Assembly (NCBI GenBank): GCA_937927775.1
Contig: CALBEF010000077.1
Span: 1-44,712 of the forward strand
From: an uncultured Anaerolineae bacterium
GTDB lineage: Bacteria; Chloroflexota; Anaerolineae; J036; Brachytrichaceae
DNA length: 44,712 nucleotides
Direction of reading: 5' to 3'
A program made the translations under genes and the position numbers. Positions 32,612-39,964 of this stretch are shown piece by piece; within the stretch, counting starts at the first letter, position 1, and each line of letters opens with the position of its first letter. The notes under the pieces are model-generated. The model made no database searches. It was not told where the DNA came from and saw only the letters and a program-made list of their open reading frames with translations.

Positions 32612-33127
32612 TCACACCTGGAACGGCTGAGCGGCCCGCGCGCCTCGCAGGTTGCGGTCGATTTCCCAGGGGTAGACGATGAAGGCATCGGTCAATGCTG
32701 CGTAGTACGTCGGTTTATGGTTCGGGAAGAGATTGGCGCTGGCGCGATAGTGAAGCACAGCCGTTTCGGTGCGCGCGCCGCTGGCTTCCACGCGCCCGCG
32801 CACCGTCATGATGTGCCGGCCGTGTGTCCATATGTCGTCTACCACCAGCACGCGCCTGCCCCGTGTCAGGGTCTCATCAGGAAACTGTAAAAACGTGGGC
32901 CACGCCAGCAGGCGGGGAGCATTTTCGGACGGGAATTCCACTGCTGCCGTTAGAATATGCTTAATGTTCAACGCCTCAGCGATCAGTCCGCCTGGAATGA
33001 TGCCGCCGCGAGTGATCATCACGAGGGCGTCGAATGTGCCGGCCATCTGTGGCAACAACTGGTCGATCAGCGCGTCCACATCCGCCCATGTCAAAACTTC
33101 CCGTTTGGGTGCTTCCTCTCGTCGCAT
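32612..33127 (-). CDS. Purine-type phosphoribosyltransferase
   Basis: 171 residues. PRPP-binding motif VLVVDDIWTHGRH, an ITRGGIIPGGLIAEAL loop, and FPNHKPTYYA near the end. It most resembles hypoxanthine/xanthine phosphoribosyltransferase-like proteins; the base is not certain. The start MRREEAPKREV is placed here because the longer frame runs across the divergent promoter and has no homology; a weak GGACGAAGAGC ribosome site precedes it. It heads a minus-strand run with the lamin-tail gene. Confidence 0.85.
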   Translation of the reverse strand: MRREEAPKREVLTWADVDALIDQLLPQMAGTFDALVMITRGGIIPGGLIAEALNIKHILTAAVEFPSENAPRLLAWPTFLQFPDETLTRGRRVLVVDDIWTHGRHIMTVRGRVEASGARTETAVLHYRASANLFPNHKPTYYAALTDAFIVYPWEIDRNLRGARAAQPFQV

Positions 33128-33212
33128 GCTCTTCGTCCTTCCTGCCCCGGACCTTTGCCTTTTCCACCAGGTTGGTGTAACGTATCCCTCAGCATAACGC
33201 AGGAGCAGATCT

Positions 33213-33875
33213 ATGCGCCAACGATTCTCCTTCTCGTCCCGGACGCCGATTCTGGCGCTCGCTGGTTTGATCATTCTAACGGGCTGCGCCCCTCAACCTG
33301 CGAGCGTCGGCATTCCGACGCCGAACGCCGTCGTCATTTTTGCGCAGCAGACGGCTATTGCTCAGAGTGCTGCGATTGCTGCGGCCACGCAAATGGCAGC
33401 GCAGCCGACGCCGTCCCCTGTGCCGACTGCCGAGCCGCCCACGCCCCTGCCGCCATTGCCCACCGAGACACCACCACCACCACCTACGCCTGTTGATCTG
33501 CCGGGCGATAGCGTCCAGTCGAGCCAGCCCAGAGGTTCACAGGTCGCATGCGGCCAGCAGATCATACACGTTGTCCAGCCCGGCCAGAACCTGTTCCGCA
33601 TCGCCCTGCGATACAACACCACCATCAATGCCATCGCGCGATTGAACGGCATCACCAACACGCGCCTCATTCGCGTCGGTCAGCGCCTGCGCGTTGTGAC
33701 ATGCGCCCGCGCTGGCGGCAGCGCGCCGCGCCATGGCGCGCATTACATCGTCCGACCAGGCGACACCCTGTTTCGGATTGCCGCTCGCTATGGCATCAGT
33801 GTGCATCGCCTTATGGCTGCCAATGGCCTGTGTTCAACCCTGATCGTGCCCGGCCAGAATCTCATCATCCCCTGA
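33213..33875 (+). CDS. Lipoprotein with two LysM domains
   Basis: 220 residues. Signal with lipobox LTGC (Cys25), a Pro/Thr-rich spacer (about 65-100), then two LysM domains (HVVQPGQNLFRIALRYN and YIVRPGDTLFRIAARYG) that bind peptidoglycan or other N-acetylglucosamine polymers. A Shine-Dalgarno AGGAG lies 8 nt before the ATG. It ends 13 bp from the convergent DUF3048 gene. Confidence 0.92.
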   Translation: MRQRFSFSSRTPILALAGLIILTGCAPQPASVGIPTPNAVVIFAQQTAIAQSAAIAAATQMAAQPTPSPVPTAEPPTPLPPLPTETPPPPPTPVDLPGDSVQSSQPRGSQVACGQQIIHVVQPGQNLFRIALRYNTTINAIARLNGITNTRLIRVGQRLRVVTCARAGGSAPRHGAHYIVRPGDTLFRIAARYGISVHRLMAANGLCSTLIVPGQNLIIP

Positions 33876-33888
33876 CTTGATCCCGACA

Positions 33889-35067
33889 CTAGCGCGCCTG
33901 GACGGGAAAATCCAGCGGCGCCAGTTCGAGCCATGAATTGCCAGGCTTGAGCGGGATCGGGTTTCCCTGCATGTCAACGAACCGCAGCACGCCCGGTTCG
34001 CCGGGCCGCAGCCACAGCCCGTCGATGACCCTGCCATCACGCGCAATCTTCACCGGCCCTTGTCCCCACAGTTGAATCTGGATGGACATCGCGCCGGTGT
34101 TGTCTTCCTGAATCAATGTCACGGCGTGGTGCGCAAAGGCCACGATGATGTTGGCTGCCGTCAGGGTCTGGCGCGTTTCGGCATCCACGTGCGGCTGCCC
34201 ATCGACGTTGCGCTCCCACAGGCCCGTCCCGGCGTTGTAGTTCCAATCGACCGGATCAGCCTGATAAGGGATTGAGAGTGTGGCGGCTGTCTGGCCGCCT
34301 GACGGCGCAATAGGATCGAACACCCAGGTGTTGAACGTCGTGCGCTGGTTCCTGCCGCGCTCGTCCAGCACACGCCAGGCGTTCACTGTGTTGGCAAACA
34401 GGTTGTGCGGCATGGGACGGTCATTTGTGCGGAACATCGGACAGGAGGGGCATTCGAACGGGCCGAAATCGCTGATGATGACGCCACTTGAGTTGACATC
34501 CCCCGGCCGGGTCGCGCCTTCGAGCGCGACGGCGCGCATGGTGGGTTTGATGCCGGGGCTGGTGCCGGAACAGACCAGGCCGGCGCCAAAAATGCGCGGC
34601 AGTTCGATGTCGATCAAACGGCAACTGCGCACCGAGCCGACGCGCTCCGGCGCGTTCGACAGATACAACGCGGTGAAGCGCGTGATACCGCCCTCCGCCA
34701 GATGTTCGACAACCACATCCGCGCTATTGAGGCCGCTTTGCGGGCGCACTTCAGCCGTATTGGCCACTTTGATCAAGAGGGGCGCGCGCTCCAGCACAGC
34801 CATATCTGACACCGGCAGGCCGGTGAATGGATTGATCGACCCGTCCGGCGTGGGCGTCATGGCCGGCGTCGGGGCAGCAACTGCCGGCGTCTCCGCAGGC
34901 GGTGGGGGCGTGTCTGATGGCGCAACGGTGGGCGCGTAGATCGTCACCGCCGGCACAAAAGCCGGCGTTGTCGTTGGGGCTGTATCTGCATCGGATGGCG
35001 CGCCGCAGGCGCCGATCGTCAATGAGAGAGTTGCCAGAACGCCGAGACAGCGCCTCAAGGATGTCAT
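33889..35067 (-). CDS. DUF3048 lipoprotein (YerB-like)
   Basis: 392 residues. Signal peptide with lipobox IGAC (Cys about 21), a Pro/Thr-rich spacer, then DUF3048 N-terminal (NPFTGLPV, RAPLLIKVAN, ARPQSGLNSADVV-like VRPQSGLNSADVVVEHL, GGITRF) and C-terminal parts (FNTWVFDP, LTAANIIVAF, GDGKA-like QGPVKIARDGRVIDGLW). Cell-surface protein of unknown biochemical role; in Bacillus it is YerB. ATG at 35067 is preceded by GGAGG at 10 nt; two in-frame TTG codons between them are alternatives. Confidence 0.92.
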   Translation of the reverse strand: MTSLRRCLGVLATLSLTIGACGAPSDADTAPTTTPAFVPAVTIYAPTVAPSDTPPPPAETPAVAAPTPAMTPTPDGSINPFTGLPVSDMAVLERAPLLIKVANTAEVRPQSGLNSADVVVEHLAEGGITRFTALYLSNAPERVGSVRSCRLIDIELPRIFGAGLVCSGTSPGIKPTMRAVALEGATRPGDVNSSGVIISDFGPFECPSCPMFRTNDRPMPHNLFANTVNAWRVLDERGRNQRTTFNTWVFDPIAPSGGQTAATLSIPYQADPVDWNYNAGTGLWERNVDGQPHVDAETRQTLTAANIIVAFAHHAVTLIQEDNTGAMSIQIQLWGQGPVKIARDGRVIDGLWLRPGEPGVLRFVDMQGNPIPLKPGNSWLELAPLDFPVQAR

Positions 35068-35172
35068 CAACAACTTGCCTCCGATTCGTCCCGGTCGCAG
35101 GGATCAGGCGCCGGCAATGGCGGGCGCGCTTCCCATGTGCCGTGAATGTGAAAATGTGAATGTGTGCTGGCG

Positions 35173-35178
35173 ATTATA
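35173..35178 (-). promoter_or_regulatory. -10 box of DUF3048 gene
   Basis: Minus-strand TATAAT about 105 nt upstream of the ATG; it overlaps the -35 area of the divergent tRNA promoter. Confidence 0.45.
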
Positions 35179-35187
35179 CCTGTGCGG

Positions 35188-35196
35188 TGGTAGAAT
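35188..35196 (+). promoter_or_regulatory. Extended -10 promoter of tRNA-Glu
   Basis: TGG-TAGAAT about 58 nt before the mature tRNA. Confidence 0.5.
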
Positions 35197-35253
35197 CCTC
35201 AGTCGTTGTCTGCGGCTCCAGGGCGTCTGATGCCTTGCGCCAAAGCGAAGCAG

Positions 35254-35326
35254 GCCCTCATCGTCTAGCGGTCCAGGACGTGGCCCTTTCAAGGCCAAAA
35301 CACGGGTTCGAGTCCCGTTGAGGGCA
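35254..35326 (+). tRNA. tRNA-Glu (anticodon TTC)
   Basis: 73 nt with full cloverleaf: acceptor GCCCTCA/TGAGGGC, anticodon stem TGGCC/GGCCA with loop CTTTCAA (anticodon TTC at 35288-35290), T-arm ACGGG-TTCGAGT-CCCGT, discriminator A. CCA is not encoded. Confidence 0.97.
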
Positions 35327-35337
35327 CTTCCATCGTC

Positions 35338-35343
35338 TACAAT
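35338..35343 (+). promoter_or_regulatory. -10 box of ECF sigma gene, probably leaderless
   Basis: TACAAT ending 9 nt before the ATG at 35353 and starting 12 nt after the tRNA. Confidence 0.45.
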
Positions 35344-35352
35344 TCCCCCGGC

Positions 35353-35949
35353 ATGGATGAAGCGGCGCTCATCAAAGCAGCCCAGCGCGGCGACGCGCAT
35401 GCGTTCAATGCGCTGGTCCTGGCCCATCAGTCCCAGGCTTACAACGTGGCCTGTCGCATCATGGGCGACGCCGCGTCTGCGTCCGACGCCACGCAGGAAG
35501 CCTTTCTCTCGGCCTACACAAGCATCAAATCGTTTCGAGGCGGCTCATTCAAAAGCTGGATTCTGCGCACGGTCACCAATGCCTGCTTCGACGCCCTGCG
35601 CTATCGCAAGCGCCGACCGGCCACATCGCTCGATGGACTGGGCGCAGAAGACGACGCCCAGGATGGCGACTTCGAGACGTTTCTGCCTTCTGCGGATGAA
35701 TCACCCGCCGACGCCGCCGAGCGCGCCGAGTTGCGTCATCTGATTGAGCAGGCTGCCCTGGCGCTGCCGCCGGATCAGCGCGCCACGTTCGTTCTGTCTG
35801 ATGTGCAGGGCATGAGCTACGAGGAGATCGCCGAGATCATGCAAACCAGCCTGGGCACGGTCAAGTCGCGGCTCAGCCGGGCGCGCGCCAAACTGCGCGA
35901 CTATCTGCTCAGCCGGCAGGAACTGTTGCCTGACGAATTCCGTCAATAG
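35353..35949 (+). CDS. ECF-family RNA polymerase sigma factor
   Basis: 198 residues. Region 2 (AFNALVLAHQSQAYNVACRI, DATQEAFLSAY, SFRGGSFKSWILRTVTNAC) and region 4 (LPPDQRATFVLSDVQGMSYEEIAEIM, GTVKSRLSRARAKL), with a short acidic linker between. It turns on a regulon when released from an anti-sigma factor; the next gene, 35 bp downstream, is the likely partner. A -10 box sits close to the ATG, and a tRNA lies just upstream. Confidence 0.93.
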   Translation: MDEAALIKAAQRGDAHAFNALVLAHQSQAYNVACRIMGDAASASDATQEAFLSAYTSIKSFRGGSFKSWILRTVTNACFDALRYRKRRPATSLDGLGAEDDAQDGDFETFLPSADESPADAAERAELRHLIEQAALALPPDQRATFVLSDVQGMSYEEIAEIMQTSLGTVKSRLSRARAKLRDYLLSRQELLPDEFRQ

Positions 35950-35984
35950 AACTGCGCGCCGAGGGCAAAGCGCGGCGCATCGTC

Positions 35985-36881
35985 ATGTCAAATCGTCACT
36001 CATCAATTGTCAATCGTCAATCGGATGACGAACTGATCTCGGCCTGGCTGGATGGCCGGCTGAGCAACGCCGAGCGCGTTGCGTTCGAGGCGCGCCTGCG
36101 CGCCGAGCCGGACCTCAAGCGCAAGGCAGACGCGACGCGCTTGCTGGTCGCCACAGCGCGCGCCCTGCCGGCCCAGCCGTTGCCGCGCGACTTCACGATT
36201 CCCGTCCCCATCGCGGGCGCTGCGCGGACACACCCCCGCCCGCCGGTTCATCTGTTCACCTGGTTTCTGCGTGTCGGTTCGGCGCTGGCAGCCGCTGTGT
36301 TTGTGATTGCGATCGGCCTTGACCTGGCCGGCCTGTCTGCGCCACGCGCTCAGCCCCCGATGTCGGCAACGCAGGCGGCTTTTGCCGCGCCGCCGATGCA
36401 ATCAGAAGATTCGATTGCAGCCGATGCTGCAAGGATCGCTCCGGCGCCCCCCGGCGCAGCCGCGCCCCCCGGCGCTACGCCCGAAGCGCAGCCGGCCAGT
36501 GGCGAACCGCCGATGCAGGCCATGCGGCAGGGCGCCGAGTCTGCCGTCGAAGCGCAGCCGGCGTCGGAGCAGGCTCAACCGATGGTTGCGCCCAAAGACG
36601 CTCCCGATGCTGCGCCTGCGGCGATGCCAGAGGCCGGGCCAATGCAGCGTGATGCCGCAACAGAGCAGATTCCATCCGCCACGCGTGCGACGCAGGCAGA
36701 GGCTTCGACTGCGCCTCAATCCACTGAGACGCCTCAGCCGCCCGATGCGATGATGCGCGCTGGCGAGCGCGCTGGCGCGCCGGCGGCGCAGCCGGACACA
36801 ACACCCTGGTGGCGCATTGTGGCCGGCGTTGCGCTTGCGCTGGCCGTATCTCTGGGTGTGCTGGGCTGGCGCCGATCCTGA
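35985..36881 (+). CDS. Probable transmembrane anti-sigma factor
   Basis: 298 residues. N-terminal DDELISAWLDGRLSNAERVAF matches the sigma-binding start of RskA/RsiW-like anti-sigma factors, but the zinc-finger His/Cys set is missing. One membrane helix (about 90-112), an extracytoplasmic Ala/Pro/Gln-rich region of about 150 residues, and a second helix at the very end (about 276-295, followed by Arg-Arg-Ser). The first 13 residues (SNRHSSIVNRQS) are encoded by an AATCGTC-type heptamer repeat, so the start codon may have been displaced by the repeat. No ribosome site is seen. It is paired with the preceding ECF sigma. Confidence 0.8.
   Translation: MSNRHSSIVNRQSDDELISAWLDGRLSNAERVAFEARLRAEPDLKRKADATRLLVATARALPAQPLPRDFTIPVPIAGAARTHPRPPVHLFTWFLRVGSALAAAVFVIAIGLDLAGLSAPRAQPPMSATQAAFAAPPMQSEDSIAADAARIAPAPPGAAAPPGATPEAQPASGEPPMQAMRQGAESAVEAQPASEQAQPMVAPKDAPDAAPAAMPEAGPMQRDAATEQIPSATRATQAEASTAPQSTETPQPPDAMMRAGERAGAPAAQPDTTPWWRIVAGVALALAVSLGVLGWRRS
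35991..36025 (+). repeat. Heptamer repeat in the anti-sigma N-terminus
   Basis: Five 7-bp units (AATCGTC, ACTCATC, AATTGTC, AATCGTC, AATCGGA) starting at codon 3 of the anti-sigma gene. Confidence 0.85.
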
Positions 36882-36894
36882 GACGGACAGCTGC

Positions 36895-37968
36895 TCAGGC
36901 GCCGCGCGCGCCGGTCTGATTCCCGGCCGGCGCGTCGATCAACGCAAACACCTTGCGCCCCTTGAACACGCGATAGAGCAGAAACAACGAGGGGAACAGG
37001 ATCAGGCCGCCGGCGACCAGCGCGACCACAGCGATTTGCAATGTGATCTCTGGCCCTGCCGCCTGCTGGATCGTCAGATTGGGCAGCACCAGATACGGGT
37101 ACTGCGCGAAGGCCCATGTCCACATCACACAGATCACCTGCAACACCACGGTTAAGCGCGCCACATAGAACCGGCGTTTGAGCAGGGCCGCGATCGTGCC
37201 CACGCCGAGCACCATGGACAAACCGACGGTTGCCAGCGTCCACGGGCGCTCGACGAAGCCGGCGTACAACACGGGCGCGTCCTGCCGGATGAAAAACAGG
37301 CTGATCCACGCGACGCCGCCGGTGACGATTGCCGCGATCAGCGCGCGCCGGCGGAAATCTTCGCGCAGCGCTTCGTCATGGGCGCTGTCTGCCTCGATAG
37401 CAAGGTACACCGCCGCCAGCAGCGCAAACAGGCACAGCGTCAGCGCCCCCATTGCAAACGGGAACGCGCCCAGCCAGGCGTCGAAGAAGTCCGTGCGCAC
37501 TGCGCCGTCCACGACCACAATCCGGCCCGAGCTGATGCTGCCCACAATGATGCCGAGAAAGATCGGCGTCACCACGCTGGCGATGGCGAACACGGTGCCG
37601 TACACCTGTCGCACCGAGTCGGTTTGCGAGCCGTAAGCGCGAAAGACGAACGCCGAACCACGCGCCACGATGCCGACCAGCATGAGCATCAGCGGGATGA
37701 ACAGGGCCGTCGAAATTTCGGCGAAGGCCAGCGGGAAGCCGGTGAACAGAATGACGATGGCAGCGATCAGCCAGACGTGGTTGGCTTCCCAGATCGGGCC
37801 AATGGCATGAGCGATCAACTCGCGCTGCTGGCGCGCGCGCGGGCCGGAAGCCAGCAGGTCCCACACGCCGCTGCCAAAGTCAGCCCCGCCCAATAGGGCA
37901 TAGAACGTCATCGCCACCATGATGCTGCCGGCGACCAGAGAAGGAAGGTCAAACAGGAGCGTATTCAT
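36895..37968 (-). CDS. cydB: Cytochrome bd oxidase subunit II
   Basis: 357 residues, about nine membrane helices. Typical elements are GGADFGSGVWDLLA near the start, GPIWEANHVWLI with the conserved acidic-His-Trp cluster, FTGFPLAFAEIST, RGSAFVFRAYG and the terminal FPSLFLLYRVFKG. Partner of CydA in the quinol oxidase that reduces O2 with low proton yield. The start MNTLLFDLP is chosen 22 bp after cydA; an upstream Met would overlap cydA. No cydDC or cydX is visible nearby. Confidence 0.95.
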   Translation of the reverse strand: MNTLLFDLPSLVAGSIMVAMTFYALLGGADFGSGVWDLLASGPRARQQRELIAHAIGPIWEANHVWLIAAIVILFTGFPLAFAEISTALFIPLMLMLVGIVARGSAFVFRAYGSQTDSVRQVYGTVFAIASVVTPIFLGIIVGSISSGRIVVVDGAVRTDFFDAWLGAFPFAMGALTLCLFALLAAVYLAIEADSAHDEALREDFRRRALIAAIVTGGVAWISLFFIRQDAPVLYAGFVERPWTLATVGLSMVLGVGTIAALLKRRFYVARLTVVLQVICVMWTWAFAQYPYLVLPNLTIQQAAGPEITLQIAVVALVAGGLILFPSLFLLYRVFKGRKVFALIDAPAGNQTGARGA

Positions 37969-37990
37969 CGCTATCAAACTCGAATCGCGG

Positions 37991-39313
37991 TCACGCCGCA
38001 GGCGCATGACCGGGCGCGATGCGCGGGCTGTGAAGCACCTGATACGTCAGCACCCACACAGTGATGACAGCCAGCGCAACGTAGATGAGCGCAAAGCTCA
38101 CGAGCGGCACGCCGAGGTTGGTCATCGGCGTCACGGCGTCCAGCGTGCGCATGATGTCCTGGATGATCCACGGCTGGCGGCCCAGTTCGGTCACGACCCA
38201 GCCGGTCTCCAGCGCAAGCAGGCCAAACGGCGCCGCCAGGGCCGCCAGCCACAGGTACCACCGGCTGTCCGGCAGCCGGCGTCTGCGCCACGCCAGGACT
38301 GCGCCCAGCCCGGCCACGCCGAGCATGACAAATGCGCTGCCGACCATGATCTGAAAGGCAAGGTGAACCAGCAGCACCGGCGGCCAGTCTGCGCGCGGAA
38401 ACGCCTCCAGCCCGATGACGGTCGCGCCGGTGTCGCCAAATGCCAGCCAGCTCAACAGGCCCGGGATCTCAATTGCCAGCGGGGTTTCCTGCGTGTTGGG
38501 ATTGGGAATGCCGCCAATGCGCAACGGCGCGCCCTGTTCGGTCTTGAACTGGCCTTCCATGGCGGCCAGCTTGGCCGGCTGCAACTGCGCGACCTGTTTG
38601 GCGCTGAAGTCGCCGGCCAGCGGTTGCAGGACGCCGGTGATGAGCGTGGCCGTCAGCGCAAACGCAAACGCCTTGCGGTGAAACAGGTTGCTGCGGTCGC
38701 GCAGCAGCATGATGCCGTGAATGCCCATCATGGCGGCGGCGATGGTCTGATAGGCCGCGATGCTCATGTGCAGCGCAATGTGCGGCCAGGCCGGGTTGAA
38801 CATGGCGGCGAAGGGATTAATGTTGACCGCCTGTCCGTTGGCGACTTCAAAGCCGGCCGGCGCGTGCTGCCAACCGTTGACCATCAATACCAGCAGGCCG
38901 GAGACCGCTCCCGAAACCGCCACGATGACGCCGGCCCCCAGGTGCAGCCGGGGCGACACGCGCTCCCAGCCATACAGGTAGATGCCCAGGAAAATCGCCT
39001 CTGTGAAGAAGGCGAATCCCTCCAGCGAAAACGGCACGCCAATGATCGAGCCGGAGAACTGCATGAAGCCGGGCCACAGCAGCCCCAGCTCGAACGACAA
39101 CACCGTGCCGCCCACCGCGCCGACCGCGAACAGGACGGCTGCCCCTTTCGACCATGCTTTGGCCAGAGACAGCCAGACCGTTTCGCCGGTGCGGCGATAC
39201 CGCCACTCGGCAATCACCATGAACAATGGCATGGCGATGCCGGCGGCGGCAAACACAATGTGAAAAGCGAGTGATAGCCCCATCAACAGGCGCGCAGCTA
39301 AAGCGTCGGTCAT
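37991..39313 (-). CDS. cydA: Cytochrome bd oxidase subunit I
   Basis: 440 residues. Heme-ligand His in LAFHIVFA near residue 18 and HMSIAAYQ, the quinol loop with Lys and Glu in QPAKLAAMEGQF, then GDTGATVIGLEAFP and GRQPWIIQ. The Q-loop is short, as in the cyanide-insensitive / CioA-like branch common outside enterobacteria. A strong ribosome site (AGGAGG) is 4 nt before the ATG. With cydB it forms one operon that supports respiration at low oxygen. Confidence 0.96.
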   Translation of the reverse strand: MTDALAARLLMGLSLAFHIVFAAAGIAMPLFMVIAEWRYRRTGETVWLSLAKAWSKGAAVLFAVGAVGGTVLSFELGLLWPGFMQFSGSIIGVPFSLEGFAFFTEAIFLGIYLYGWERVSPRLHLGAGVIVAVSGAVSGLLVLMVNGWQHAPAGFEVANGQAVNINPFAAMFNPAWPHIALHMSIAAYQTIAAAMMGIHGIMLLRDRSNLFHRKAFAFALTATLITGVLQPLAGDFSAKQVAQLQPAKLAAMEGQFKTEQGAPLRIGGIPNPNTQETPLAIEIPGLLSWLAFGDTGATVIGLEAFPRADWPPVLLVHLAFQIMVGSAFVMLGVAGLGAVLAWRRRRLPDSRWYLWLAALAAPFGLLALETGWVVTELGRQPWIIQDIMRTLDAVTPMTNLGVPLVSFALIYVALAVITVWVLTYQVLHSPRIAPGHAPAA

Positions 39314-39444
39314 GTCGCCTCCTGATGCGCGGGAACGTTTGTCAGCATAAGCAATATTTTAGGGCCGCTGCGCGGATATGCGAGCGGCGTATTTCAACGC
39401 AGGAGCATGGCAGGGCGCGCTAATTTCCGTCTAATGATCGACGG

Positions 39445-39450
39445 TATAAT
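39445..39450 (+). promoter_or_regulatory. -10 box of FmdB gene, probably leaderless
   Basis: Perfect TATAAT ending 8 nt before the ATG at 39459. Confidence 0.55.
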
Positions 39451-39458
39451 CCCGGCTC

Positions 39459-39800
39459 ATGCCAACCTATCAGTACGCCTGCCCTGATTGTGGGTATCAG
39501 TTTGAACAACGACAGAAGTTCACGGATGATCCGATCAAGCGCTGCCCCAACTGCGGCCGTCGCCACGTCTATCGCGTGGTCAGCCAGGTTGCCGTGACCT
39601 TCAAGGGTTCGGGTTGGTACATCACCGATAGTCGATCCTCCAACGGCAAGTCAGGGGGATCGAAGAGCGTGAAGCCCATGGAGCCGAAGGAGCACGAGCA
39701 CAAGCCGGCGGCGCCGGCCGGCGAGAGCGCAGGCGGGGGCGAAAGCAAAGTGGCCGAGGCCTCTGCCAGGTCGAGCAAGACCGCCGAATCTGCCGGCTAA
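39459..39800 (+). CDS. FmdB-family zinc-ribbon protein
   Basis: 113 residues. N-terminal zinc ribbon with CPDCGYQFE and CPNCG, then VTFKGSGWYITD, a family signature; the rest is a Lys/Glu/Ala/Ser-rich disordered tail. Small regulator-like protein of unknown precise role, found widely in Chloroflexota and Actinobacteria. It is a single gene with its own terminator. Confidence 0.92.
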   Translation: MPTYQYACPDCGYQFEQRQKFTDDPIKRCPNCGRRHVYRVVSQVAVTFKGSGWYITDSRSSNGKSGGSKSVKPMEPKEHEHKPAAPAGESAGGGESKVAEASARSSKTAESAG

Positions 39801-39844
39801 CGGTCATATCCTTCCGGGCTGCCGATCGTTCAAACGCGCCACCC

Positions 39845-39888
39845 ACAAGCCGGGCATCTGCAATACCAGTGCCCGGCTTGTCTCTTTT
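39845..39888 (+). terminator. Rho-independent terminator after FmdB gene
   Basis: 12-bp stem ACAAGCCGGGCA / TGCCCGGCTTGT, 13-nt loop, then CTCTTTT. Confidence 0.92.
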
Positions 39889-39903
39889 CGCCGTTTAAGG
39901 CGG

Positions 39904-39909
39904 TATACT
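39904..39909 (+). promoter_or_regulatory. -10 box of GH4 gene
   Basis: TATACT; predicted transcript leader of about 49 nt containing a GGAGG ribosome site about 18 nt before the ATG. Confidence 0.4.
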
Positions 39910-39964
39910 TCCGGCCACACCCTGACTCCGCCATTGCGGAACTGGAGGAAATCCTTAAATATCC

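Noticed and set aside
37919-39274. 451-codon plus-strand frame opposite cydA
   Set aside because: Antisense to a gene with firm motifs; Arg/Gln/His-rich shadow composition.
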